From Flavobacteriales bacterium (GTDB lineage Bacteria; Bacteroidota; Bacteroidia; Flavobacteriales_F; PHOS-HE28): 64,000 nt of DNA. Both the position numbers and the translations under genes were made by a program. The notes beneath the pieces were generated by a model. That model was given only the letters and a program-made list of their open reading frames with translations. It ran no database searches and had not been told where the DNA came from. Of the stretch, positions 42,235 to 50,303 are shown piece by piece (position 1 is the stretch's first letter; every line of letters starts with the position of its first letter). The DNA is taken from contig JACJZF010000004.1 of NCBI GenBank assembly GCA_020635725.1, positions 1-64,000 of the forward strand, written 5' to 3'.

Positions 42235-43673
42235 CGGGCGGCGGCCTTCTCGGGTTGCTTCTCCTCCACCTTGTCGCGCGCGATCTGCGCCATCATCTCG
42301 GCCTCCACGGCGGGCTGGCCGCCCACATAGCCGATGCCCTTCATGTGCACGATGCCGCGACGGATCGGCGTGAGCAGCTCGAGGCGGAACACGATGGTAT
42401 CGCCGGGGATCACCTTGCGCCGGTAGCGGATGCCATCGGTCTTGAGGAAGTAGGTGGTGTAGTGCTCCGGGTCGGGCACCTTGCTCAAGGCGAAGATGCC
42501 GCCCACCTGCGCCATGGCCTCCACCTGCAGCACGCCGGGCATCACCGGGTTGCCGGGGAAGTGGCCGGTGAACTGCGGTTCGTTCATCGTCACGTTCTTC
42601 ACGCCGATGATGCTGTTCTCATCCATGCTCATGATCTTGTCCACGAGCAGGAAGGGGTAGCGGTGCGGCAGCATCTTCTCGATGGCCTGGATGTCGTACA
42701 GCGGCTTGGCGTTCAGGTCCACGTGCGCCACGGGGTTCTTCTCCTCTTCGCGGATGCGCTCCTTGATGCGCTTGGCGAAGCTGGTGTTGCCGAAGTGCCC
42801 CGGACGCGCGGCGAGGATGTGGCCCTTGATCGGGCGTCCCACCAGCGCCAGGTCGCCCACGATGTCGAGCAGCTTGTGGCGCGCGGGCTCGTTGAAGAAC
42901 TTCAGGTCGGTGGTGTTGAGCACGCCGTTGCGGCGGATCTCCACCTCGCGGTATTCCTTCCCCAGCAAGTTGGCCAGTTCCTTCAATTGTTCCTGCGTGG
43001 TGCCTTCGCGGTCCTCCATCACGATCGCGTTGTCCAGGTCGCCGCCCTTGATCAGGCCGGCCTTGGCCAGTTGCTCCAGCTCGCGCAGGAAGACGAAGGT
43101 GCGGCAGGGGGCGATCTCATCCCGGAATTCCTCGGCGCGGTACATGCTCGCGTGCTGCGTGCCCAGCACAGGGCTGTTGTAATCCACCATCACCGTGAGC
43201 CGGAACTCACCTCCGGGAGCGGGCACGCCCAGCATCTCGGTGCCCTTCTCCTGCGTCTCGAACCAGATCGGCTCCTTCAGCACGAACCAGTTGCGCGGAG
43301 CGTCCTGCTCCTCCAGGCCCACGCTCTCGATGGCGTTGACGAAGGGCTTGGCGCTGCCGTCCATGATGGGCACCTCCGGACCGCTCAGTTGCAGCAGGCA
43401 GTTGTCCACGCCCAAGGCGTACAGGGCGCTGAGCACATGCTCGGTGGTGTTCACCATCACGTTGCCCTTGCCCAGGGTGGTGCCGCGCGCGGTGCTCACC
43501 ACCAGGTCGGCGTCCGCGTCGATGATGGGCTCGCCGTCGAGGTCGGTGCGCTGGAACTTGTAGCCGTGGCCCACCGCCGCAGGGCGCAGCGTCAGGGTCA
43601 CGGGCTCGCCGGTGTGCAGGCCCACGCCTTTGATCACGGCGCTGCCCTTCAGGGTGTGTTGCTTCTCGCTCAT
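42231..43673 (-). CDS. lpxC-fabZ: Bifunctional LpxC deacetylase / FabZ dehydratase
   Basis: A 480-residue fusion. The N-terminal LpxC part (1-310) has GVGLHTGEPV, the zinc motif TTEHVLSALYALG, GPEVPIMDGSAKPF and KGGDLDNAIV, and the later HKLLDIVGDLALVG with its zinc and catalytic residues. The C-terminal FabZ part (about 325-465) has MLPHRYPFLLVDKI and the catalytic HFPGNPVMPGVLQVEAMAQ helix. It deacetylates the lipid A precursor and dehydrates 3-hydroxyacyl-ACP, coupling lipid A and fatty acid flow. This fusion is characteristic of Bacteroidota. An in-frame start at 43694 is closer to the promoter-like box. Confidence 0.96.
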   Translation of the reverse strand: MSEKQHTLKGSAVIKGVGLHTGEPVTLTLRPAAVGHGYKFQRTDLDGEPIIDADADLVVSTARGTTLGKGNVMVNTTEHVLSALYALGVDNCLLQLSGPEVPIMDGSAKPFVNAIESVGLEEQDAPRNWFVLKEPIWFETQEKGTEMLGVPAPGGEFRLTVMVDYNSPVLGTQHASMYRAEEFRDEIAPCRTFVFLRELEQLAKAGLIKGGDLDNAIVMEDREGTTQEQLKELANLLGKEYREVEIRRNGVLNTTDLKFFNEPARHKLLDIVGDLALVGRPIKGHILAARPGHFGNTSFAKRIKERIREEEKNPVAHVDLNAKPLYDIQAIEKMLPHRYPFLLVDKIMSMDENSIIGVKNVTMNEPQFTGHFPGNPVMPGVLQVEAMAQVGGIFALSKVPDPEHYTTYFLKTDGIRYRRKVIPGDTIVFRLELLTPIRRGIVHMKGIGYVGGQPAVEAEMMAQIARDKVEEKQPEKAAAR

Positions 43674-43709
43674 GCCTTCGTGCCGGCCGGACATATCCCG
43701 GCGGCCCGG

Positions 43710-43717
43710 CGAAGGTA
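43710..43717 (-). promoter_or_regulatory. TACCTTCG promoter-like box upstream of lpxC-fabZ
   Basis: Minus-strand TACCTTCG, 36 bp before the start at 43673 and 15 bp before the alternative start at 43694. It lies in the 55-bp gap after lpxD and may be an internal promoter of the run. Confidence 0.35.
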
Positions 43718-43728
43718 GCCGGTTGGCC

Positions 43729-44784
43729 TCAGGCGCCCTCGCCCCGTCCCTTCCGCAGGGCGGCGAGCTCCTTCTCCAGCTGGTCCACGCGGCGCAGCAG
43801 GTCGGGGAGCTTCCGGAAGCCCACGTAGCTGCGCTTGTACGGCCCGATGTCGAAAGCCGGGGAGCCCTGCACGGTGGCGCCATCGGCGATGTCGGACCCG
43901 ATGCCGCTCTGGGCGGCGATGCGCACGCCATGGCCCACCACCAAGTGACCGGCGATACCGACCTGCCCACCGATCTGGTTGTGGTCGCCCACCACGGTGC
44001 TGCCCGCGATGCCGGCCTGCGCCACGATCACGTTATGCTTGCCGATCTCGGCGTTATGGCCGATCTGCACCAGGTTATCGAGCTTGGTGCCCTGCCTGAT
44101 GATCGTGTGGCCGATGGTGGCGCGGTCCACCGTGGTGTTCGCGCCGATCTCCACGCCATCCTCCAGGATCACGTTGCCCACTTGGGGCATCTTCTCATAG
44201 ACGCCTTCCGCATTGGGCACGAAGCCGAAGCCGTCCGCGCCGATGACCGCACCGCTATGCACCACGCAGCGCGCACCAATGCGCGATTGGTGGTAGATCC
44301 GCACCCCGGCGTGTATGCGCGTGTCCGGACCGATGCGCGTGCCATCGCCGATGAAGCAGCTCGGGAATACCTTCACGCCATCCTCCAGCACCACGTCGTC
44401 GCCGATGTAGGAGAAAGCGCCCACGTACACGTTCTTGCCGAGCTTGGCGGAGGGGCTCACGAAGCTGGGCTGCTCCACCCCCTTCTTCTCGTAACGCAGT
44501 TGGTCGTTGCGCTCCAGCAGCTGGGTGAAGGCCATGCGGGGGTCGGCCACGCGGATCAGCGTGAGTCGCTTGGGCAGCTCGCGGGTGGCCTTGAAGCCCC
44601 GTTCCACGATCGCGATGCTCGCTCCCGTGGTGTAGAGGAACTCGGTGTATTTCGGATTGGCCAGGAAGGTGAGCGTGCCACTTCGCGCTTCCTCGATCTT
44701 GGCCAAATCGTTCACCATCACCTGCGGGTCACCATCCACTTCCCCGTGAAGCAATTCGGCGATCTGCGCGGCGGTGAACTGCAT
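43729..44784 (-). CDS. lpxD: UDP-3-O-(3-hydroxyacyl)glucosamine N-acyltransferase
   Basis: A 351-residue protein: an N-terminal uridine-binding domain (MQFTAAQIAELLHGEVDGDP, LTFLANPKY), then hexapeptide repeats of a left-handed beta-helix including the active-site His region QIGHNAEIGKHNVIVAQAGI and the DGFGFVPN motif, and a C-terminal helix. It adds the N-linked acyl chain in the third step of lipid A synthesis. The gene lies 3 bp after the DUF2911 gene and upstream of lpxC-fabZ in the same run. Confidence 0.96.
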   Translation of the reverse strand: MQFTAAQIAELLHGEVDGDPQVMVNDLAKIEEARSGTLTFLANPKYTEFLYTTGASIAIVERGFKATRELPKRLTLIRVADPRMAFTQLLERNDQLRYEKKGVEQPSFVSPSAKLGKNVYVGAFSYIGDDVVLEDGVKVFPSCFIGDGTRIGPDTRIHAGVRIYHQSRIGARCVVHSGAVIGADGFGFVPNAEGVYEKMPQVGNVILEDGVEIGANTTVDRATIGHTIIRQGTKLDNLVQIGHNAEIGKHNVIVAQAGIAGSTVVGDHNQIGGQVGIAGHLVVGHGVRIAAQSGIGSDIADGATVQGSPAFDIGPYKRSYVGFRKLPDLLRRVDQLEKELAALRKGRGEGA

Positions 44785-44787
44785 GGC

Positions 44788-45336
44788 TCAGTGAGATAGG
44801 GGCACGCTGATCAAGGCATCGTCCCAGCGCAGGGTCAGCGCCGAGCCGTCCTCCGCCACACGTATGGTGAATTGCTCCTCCACGTCCGGTGTATGCACCA
44901 CGGGCACCTGCGCGGCGGCCACATCCTTCGCGGGGTCGCGCTGCGCGTTGCCATCGAAGTCCACGCCCCAAGGATACATGCCGCTGTTCAGGTAAACCTC
45001 CCATTGATCCGGTCCCGGCAGGGTCCAGAGCGTGTAGGCACCGGCCTTCACCGGCGTGCCTCCGAAGGTGAAGTCTTGGCTCGCTTCCAGCAAGGTGGCT
45101 TCGTTCGCGCCGGTGCGCCACACCTTGCCGTAGGGCACCAGGCCACCGAAGATCTCGCGGCCCTTCTTGTAAGGACGGCAGTAGGTCACTTCCAGCTTGA
45201 AGTCGTCGGCGAAGAAGGCATAGCTCTCTTCCGGACTGTGCTTCTTGGTCTCCATGCGCATGTAGCGGAAGGCGATGAAGCCCACCACGGCCACGGCGGC
45301 CAGGGCGATCAGGATGCGTTTGAGCAGCTTCGGCAT
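44788..45336 (-). CDS. DUF2911 family exported protein
   Basis: A 182-residue protein with an N-terminal membrane anchor or signal (LKRILIALAAVAVVGFIAF) and the DUF2911 core: KLEVTYCRPYKKGREIFGG, PYGKVWRTGANEAT, KAGAYTLWTLPG and a C-terminal beta region. Function of the family is unknown; it is common in Bacteroidota and probably extracytoplasmic. It sits 1 bp after the Cys-rich gene and 3 bp before lpxD, hence co-transcribed with the lipid A genes. Confidence 0.88.
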   Translation of the reverse strand: MPKLLKRILIALAAVAVVGFIAFRYMRMETKKHSPEESYAFFADDFKLEVTYCRPYKKGREIFGGLVPYGKVWRTGANEATLLEASQDFTFGGTPVKAGAYTLWTLPGPDQWEVYLNSGMYPWGVDFDGNAQRDPAKDVAAAQVPVVHTPDVEEQFTIRVAEDGSALTLRWDDALISVPLSH

Positions 45337-45337
45337 A

Positions 45338-45736
45338 TCAGTGCAGGTGTTCGGTCTCCTTCATCTCCACGCGCACGCGGGTGCTGTCGCCGCTGCGGTG
45401 CACCTTCACCGTGCCGCCCGCGATGGCCACCACGGTGTCGCCCTCGAATCCGGCTTCCTTCAATCGCGCCACCACCGCGTCGGCAGGGTCGCCCTCGTGC
45501 GGGCCCATGTGCCCATCCTTGCAGCAAGCGCCCTTGCCCGCTCCGTGCTTGCAGGCGCGGCTTTCGCCGTGCGCGCAGCCCTGGCCCAGGCCGTGGCAGC
45601 TCATCTCCTTCGCGCAGCGCCCGCCATTGCAGTTGTTGCCACGGCCGCAGCTGCCGCAGCAGAACCGGCAAACCAGCCAGCCGAGCGCGAAGCCGATCAA
45701 TGCGAAGAGCAGGACCTTGGACCAGTTGGTGCTCAT
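45338..45736 (-). CDS. Membrane-anchored Cys/His-rich protein
   Basis: A 132-residue protein. Residues 6-24 form a membrane span; residues 23-80 are very rich in Cys, His and Gly (CRFCCGSCGRGNNC, HGLGQGCAHGESRACKHG, ACCKDGH), and residues 84-132 form a more ordinary soluble tail. The cysteine clusters could bind metals or form disulfides. It shares the CCxxGH/ACC flavour of the small exported protein at 18096 without real alignment. The first gene of the minus-strand run leading to the lpx genes. Function unknown. Confidence 0.65.
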   Translation of the reverse strand: MSTNWSKVLLFALIGFALGWLVCRFCCGSCGRGNNCNGGRCAKEMSCHGLGQGCAHGESRACKHGAGKGACCKDGHMGPHEGDPADAVVARLKEAGFEGDTVVAIAGGTVKVHRSGDSTRVRVEMKETEHLH

Positions 45737-45766
45737 GGGAGGAAGCGCCCGGTTTCACGGGCGGCG

Positions 45767-45774
45767 CGAAGGTA
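45767..45774 (-). promoter_or_regulatory. TACCTTCG promoter-like box for the lpx gene run
   Basis: Minus-strand TACCTTCG, 30 bp before the ATG at 45736, the first gene of the run down to 40232. Confidence 0.4.
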
Positions 45775-45824
45775 GGGCAGGCCCCCTGTAGCCCAGATTC
45801 TACACGGCGAGTTACGAACAAGTC

Positions 45825-45854
45825 TTGGACGTATGGAATTGGATGTTATTTTCG
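45825..45854 (+). promoter_or_regulatory. Promoter: TTG, 19-bp spacer, TATTTTCG
   Basis: TTG at 45825-45827 and TATTTTCG at 45847-45854 fit the Bacteroidota promoter plan (TTG about 19-21 bp before TAnnTTTG). The ATG at 45874 follows 19 bp later. This is the best two-part promoter match seen in the window. Confidence 0.55.
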
Positions 45855-45873
45855 ATTCATCTACCACAGCACC

Positions 45874-47199
45874 ATGTTCTTCTCTTTTCACTTCGCCAAG
45901 CACGCGGCGCTTGCTTTGGCATTCGCCAGCACGGCGTTATCCTACTCACAGACCTTGGAGGTCACGCTCACCCCCAGCAACTATAACGGGTACAACGTCT
46001 CTTGCTTCGGGGCGCAGGACGGCACCATCAGTGCTTCAGTATCGGGTGGTACCGCGCCGTACTCCTACGATTGGTCAACGGGCAGCAATGCGGACAACAT
46101 AGCGGATTTATCCGCAGGCTATTACCGTGTGAAGATCGCAGACGCGATGGGCGATGCGGTCGAAGCGGAGATCACCCTGACGGAGCCGCAGAGCATGAAG
46201 GTGACGGCGACCCCGCACGCATTCAGCAATGGCTACAATATCAGCTGCTACGAATGCTCCAATGGCAGCATCCAATTGGCCGTGGCGCACGGTGTTCCCC
46301 CGTATTCGTTCCTCTGGGACGATGGATCCACCAATCAGAACCGATGGGCCTTGGATCAAGGCACGTACAAGGTAACGGTGTCCGATGCCAATGGCTGTGA
46401 ATCGTTGCAGGCCGATGCCTACATCTCCCGTCCGGAGCGCAGCGATTGGACCATGGGCGGGAATGCCGGCACCGATCCCGGCACCGATTTCATCGGTACC
46501 ACCGATGCGCAGGATGTGGTGTTCAGGAGCAATGGGGGAGAGCGTCTGCGGCTGCTCAGCGGAGGGGAGGTGAAAGTGAATTCCCTCATTGGAGGCAATT
46601 CCGGTGTGCTCATGGCTGATGAGAACGGAATTCTGAAGCGACTCGGCCCTGGCGGACCGGTGGTTCCTGTCGGACTCTGTTATTATCTGGAGTCGAAGCC
46701 GTACTGGGAAACGCGCGGCAACGATTTCACGCAACTCTGCCCGGAGGAGAATCCCGTTCTCGGCACCTTGAGCAATCATCACCTGAAGCTGGTTGCCAAC
46801 GGGCAGCAGCACATGATCATTACCACAGGCGGTAAGGTGGGCATTGGCACAACGCCACCGGCTGCGGGCAGTGCGGTGAACGGGTACCGGCTATACGTCG
46901 ATGACGGCATCGCTACGCGCGATGTGCTGGTGAAGCTTGGCGCTTGGCCGGACTATGTCTTCGGCGCGGACTACGATTTGATGCCCATGCGGGACCTGCG
47001 CGGTTTCCTCCAGGAGAATCACCACCTACCGGGTATCCCATCGGCAGCGGAGGTCGATGAGAAGGGCGGGGTGGAAGTGGGCGACCTACAGAAGCGGATG
47101 CTCGAAGTGGTGGAGCAGCAGGCCTTGTATATCCTGCAATTAGAGGAGCGCATGGCGCTTCTGGAGCAGCGGCTGGCCACCCTTCAAACGTCCAAGTGA
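45874..47199 (+). CDS. Secreted SprB-repeat protein with tail-fibre-like C-terminus
   Basis: A 441-residue secreted protein with a signal peptide (residues 1-25, KHAALALAFASTALSYS). Two SprB-type repeats follow (CFGAQDGTISASVSGGTAPY; CYECSNGSIQLAVAHGVPPY). Then comes a region like Bacteroidota tail-fibre/trimeric surface proteins: GGKVGIGTTPP, YRLYVDDGIATRDVLVKLG, LRGFLQENHHLPGIPSAAEV, and a closing coiled coil (QALYILQLEERMALLEQRLATL). No T9SS sorting domain. It is probably a trimeric surface fibre. The TGA shares its last A with the next gene's ATG. Confidence 0.85.
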   Translation: MFFSFHFAKHAALALAFASTALSYSQTLEVTLTPSNYNGYNVSCFGAQDGTISASVSGGTAPYSYDWSTGSNADNIADLSAGYYRVKIADAMGDAVEAEITLTEPQSMKVTATPHAFSNGYNISCYECSNGSIQLAVAHGVPPYSFLWDDGSTNQNRWALDQGTYKVTVSDANGCESLQADAYISRPERSDWTMGGNAGTDPGTDFIGTTDAQDVVFRSNGGERLRLLSGGEVKVNSLIGGNSGVLMADENGILKRLGPGGPVVPVGLCYYLESKPYWETRGNDFTQLCPEENPVLGTLSNHHLKLVANGQQHMIITTGGKVGIGTTPPAAGSAVNGYRLYVDDGIATRDVLVKLGAWPDYVFGADYDLMPMRDLRGFLQENHHLPGIPSAAEVDEKGGVEVGDLQKRMLEVVEQQALYILQLEERMALLEQRLATLQTSK

Positions 47200-50100
47200 T
47201 GCGCCTGCTCCGGTTCCCGCTGACGGTGCTGGGCGCCATGGCCATGGCCTGCGCCGCCGCACAAACGCCCTACCCCGACCTCACGATCCAGGATGTGGCC
47301 TGGGACGCGGGCGAGCACCACTACTCCGTCACGCAGAAGATCCTCTCGCCCAGCACGCCTACTCTGCCCGCAAGCATCACCGGCACGGCCGATGCCGAAT
47401 TCGTGAGCGGCACCCAAGTACGGCTCCGACCCGGCTTCCATGCGGGCGCGTTCGCCGGCGCTGGGCGCTTCCACGCCCACATCGATAACGCTTTGGACCC
47501 GGCTGGCGATGTCGTCATCATCAGCCCCGCGCCCGACGGTAGCGAGCCCTACGGCGGCATCACCGATAACGTGATCCACGTGCACAAGTGGGAAAAGGTG
47601 GAGGTAGGGCTGCGTCTGCCGCAGGAGTACCAGGATGCTATCGATCGGTTCTTTCAGCACTACTATCCATATCCTGACGCAGCCATTGCTGATGACCCTA
47701 ACAATTATTGGCATCTTGGACCATACATCGCAGCGCCGGGTAACGTAGACCCAGCCCATGATCTGAATCCGTACGCGGATGATTCACTGCAAGTGGTTAT
47801 GACCCTCATGAAGCCGGGGGGGACCATGGCTCTGAAGTGGGGGTTCTTCATGCGCGAGGGTAAATGGACGAGTACACTTCCAAGCGCAGCTCTTGACGAA
47901 GACTTTTCGAACGTACTTCATCCTTATCATTTTCGTTTTCGGTTCGCACCTGACGAAGAAGGCCCCTGGCAATTCTCACTATCTGCGAAGGCGCCTAATA
48001 CGTTTACCCCTTCCAATGAGTCGCTCCACGATCTAACGTACACGGGTTACGCATTCACTTGCGATCCGCCGTTGCCGGACAACCACGGCAACCTGGAGGT
48101 CAATCCGAACAACAACCGAACACTGAAGTTCGAAGATGATACTCCATTCTTTGGCTTGGGAACAAACATGGCCGACAAGCGCTCGCGCAATACACCTCCC
48201 GGAATTCACCTCCAAGACTTCGACCACATGTACGGAACAATGGACCAATTGCACGCGGTGGGGGGTAATTTCTTGCGCATGTGGCTTCTGTGTGATCTTT
48301 TCGCCCCTGAATGGGTGAATCTGGGTGTGTACGACAAATACCGCGCAATCCACGAATGTGATCAACACTATCTAGCTCCTCCTTCATCTGCGTATCCCCC
48401 CAATATCTTCAAAAGCAATGCCCAGTTCCATTGCTGGGCTTTGGATAAATTACTGGATCATGCTCGAGAGAACAACATCTATGTGCAACTATGCATAGAC
48501 CCTGATCCACCTATCGTTGCCTACCAAGCCCCCGTGTGGATAACGCATCCTTATCTTCCTTACTTGGAGCGATTCCTTGACAATACCCCAGGCGAAAGCC
48601 CCTATGACTTGAAGCGGTTCTTCTATTCATGCGAAGGGGATGTCGACCCAGACGATCCGCAAGCTGTCAGACTTCTTGATAGCGGAGTGTTCTATTACTG
48701 GAAGCGGCGATATAAGTACATCATGAGTCGTTGGGGATACTCAGTAAATGTCCCCATCATCGAGCCCTTCAACGAGATCGACCAGATGCTCACCTATCGC
48801 GATTTTGATGCACGTCTGGACGAGGACAATTATAGCCCTTTGTGTCCAGGGTACAGGGTGGAATGGTTCGCTGATGCCAAGTTGCCTGTCACTTACAATG
48901 ATTGGCTCACCGACATCATCGGTTACGTTAAGGACCCGATTGACCAGCAGAATCCGGCTCAATCACCCCTCGGAGAAACACACAAGCTTTTCTTGACAGG
49001 CACCGGTCTGGACGGCACAGGTGATGAGAACTATTACCTGCCGCACCACAACTCAAGGGTTGACCTCGCCGATGTCCACATCGGAGTATTCCCAGAACTG
49101 CACAGCGAGAGGAGCATGGTGGACTGGAGGAACCACGAGGGCTGGCAACACGCCCAGGACAACATGGCAAATTTTTCCTTGAAGCCTTTCAATCAAGGCG
49201 AGTACACGCACTATACTTCCCTCAAGATCCCGAATCCGACAGAGGGTCAACCAGACCTTATTAACCGAGACGACGTGAATGGCTTCTTTCATAATTACGA
49301 CGTCTCCTTTCACAACGAGATTTGGACCTCGGCATTCAGTGGAAGATTCGTAGCAGGCTCCTCTTGGAGTTGGGAACGAGTATTTTGGTGGAATGGGGCT
49401 TTGCCGCTACCGCCCCCTGACGACTTGAATCAAGAGCAATTAGTACCCTTCACGAATGCTTATCCCGGTAGTAACAATTTGGATATTGCCTTGGGAATAC
49501 CGATTACGATTCCCAATCGACCAATCCATCATCATTTTCGAGCCCTTGCAGATCTGCTTAATCGGCCAAGCGTCCAGGACCTTGGAGTACTAAGCGGGGA
49601 ATTCACACCGCGCGCCTTCTATGATGAAACGAACGCCAATCCTATCGAGTGTTATTACTTGACCAGCGGATTGAGCACCGCGATGGGATGGGTACATAAC
49701 CGGAACGCGTCGGTGGCCAAGAGCTTCTATGTGAAGAGTGGAACGGTGTATGAGAATTTCTTGGGCTGCACAGCGCCGGGTACTGTGAGCATCACCTTGT
49801 CAGGTTTCTTTCCGCTCCACGCACATTACATCACATGGTTCCCTACACGAGAGGGTATGACGGACCTGCCACCGGATACTGAGTTCCCAGAAACGCTCGG
49901 TAGTGATATCAACGGCGATATCCTGATCCACCTTGATGGCTACTTCAATGGTATAGAGGACAATTATTTGGATACGCTTCATTCGGACTATGCCTTCGTA
50001 ATCACTCCGCAGCCTTTCGTGAAAAGTATGGCGCATGTCGAGACGGAAGCGGAAGTAGAAAGTGGTTGGGATTTCGCGCTGTACCCCAATCCGACGAGCG

Positions 50101-50300
50101 ACAAGCTAACCCTTGCTTTTGCTGATGATACCATTAAGGATGTAGCATTGGTGGATGTTTCTGGACGACGCGTGGCCCGTTATCCAAATATTACCTCGCC
50201 AGTGCTTCAAATACCCACCGATCGATTTGCAAGGGGCGCCTATTGGGTCCAGGTGACATCCTGCGGCAACATCAAGACCAAAAGACTAATCATCCAGTAA
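47199..50300 (+). CDS. Large secreted glycoside-hydrolase-like T9SS protein
   Basis: A 1033-residue protein. After the signal peptide (LLRFPLTVLGAMAMACAAAQ) and a Gly/Ala-rich beta region come a DUF5060-like domain (about 125-290; VHKWEKVEVGLRL, FRFAPDEEGPWQFSL) and a TIM-barrel-like domain (about 310-700) with FFGLGTNMADK, GGNFLRMWLLCDLF and EPFNEIDQM (Glu526, a candidate acid/base). A T9SS sorting domain starts near YPNPTSDKLTLAF. It probably degrades polysaccharide outside the cell. GC content is high up to about 47.63 kb and clearly lower afterwards, so the N-terminus and the rest seem to have different histories. The ATG at 47199 overlaps the preceding TGA by one base. Confidence 0.82.
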   Translation: MRLLRFPLTVLGAMAMACAAAQTPYPDLTIQDVAWDAGEHHYSVTQKILSPSTPTLPASITGTADAEFVSGTQVRLRPGFHAGAFAGAGRFHAHIDNALDPAGDVVIISPAPDGSEPYGGITDNVIHVHKWEKVEVGLRLPQEYQDAIDRFFQHYYPYPDAAIADDPNNYWHLGPYIAAPGNVDPAHDLNPYADDSLQVVMTLMKPGGTMALKWGFFMREGKWTSTLPSAALDEDFSNVLHPYHFRFRFAPDEEGPWQFSLSAKAPNTFTPSNESLHDLTYTGYAFTCDPPLPDNHGNLEVNPNNNRTLKFEDDTPFFGLGTNMADKRSRNTPPGIHLQDFDHMYGTMDQLHAVGGNFLRMWLLCDLFAPEWVNLGVYDKYRAIHECDQHYLAPPSSAYPPNIFKSNAQFHCWALDKLLDHARENNIYVQLCIDPDPPIVAYQAPVWITHPYLPYLERFLDNTPGESPYDLKRFFYSCEGDVDPDDPQAVRLLDSGVFYYWKRRYKYIMSRWGYSVNVPIIEPFNEIDQMLTYRDFDARLDEDNYSPLCPGYRVEWFADAKLPVTYNDWLTDIIGYVKDPIDQQNPAQSPLGETHKLFLTGTGLDGTGDENYYLPHHNSRVDLADVHIGVFPELHSERSMVDWRNHEGWQHAQDNMANFSLKPFNQGEYTHYTSLKIPNPTEGQPDLINRDDVNGFFHNYDVSFHNEIWTSAFSGRFVAGSSWSWERVFWWNGALPLPPPDDLNQEQLVPFTNAYPGSNNLDIALGIPITIPNRPIHHHFRALADLLNRPSVQDLGVLSGEFTPRAFYDETNANPIECYYLTSGLSTAMGWVHNRNASVAKSFYVKSGTVYENFLGCTAPGTVSITLSGFFPLHAHYITWFPTREGMTDLPPDTEFPETLGSDINGDILIHLDGYFNGIEDNYLDTLHSDYAFVITPQPFVKSMAHVETEAEVESGWDFALYPNPTSDKLTLAFADDTIKDVALVDVSGRRVARYPNITSPVLQIPTDRFARGAYWVQVTSCGNIKTKRLIIQ

Positions 50301-50303
50301 GCC

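Noticed and set aside
42255..44799. Long plus-strand frames across lpxC-fabZ and lpxD
   Set aside because: Both are opposite to unmistakable lipid A genes and show only low-complexity His/Ala/Gly/Val-rich translation.
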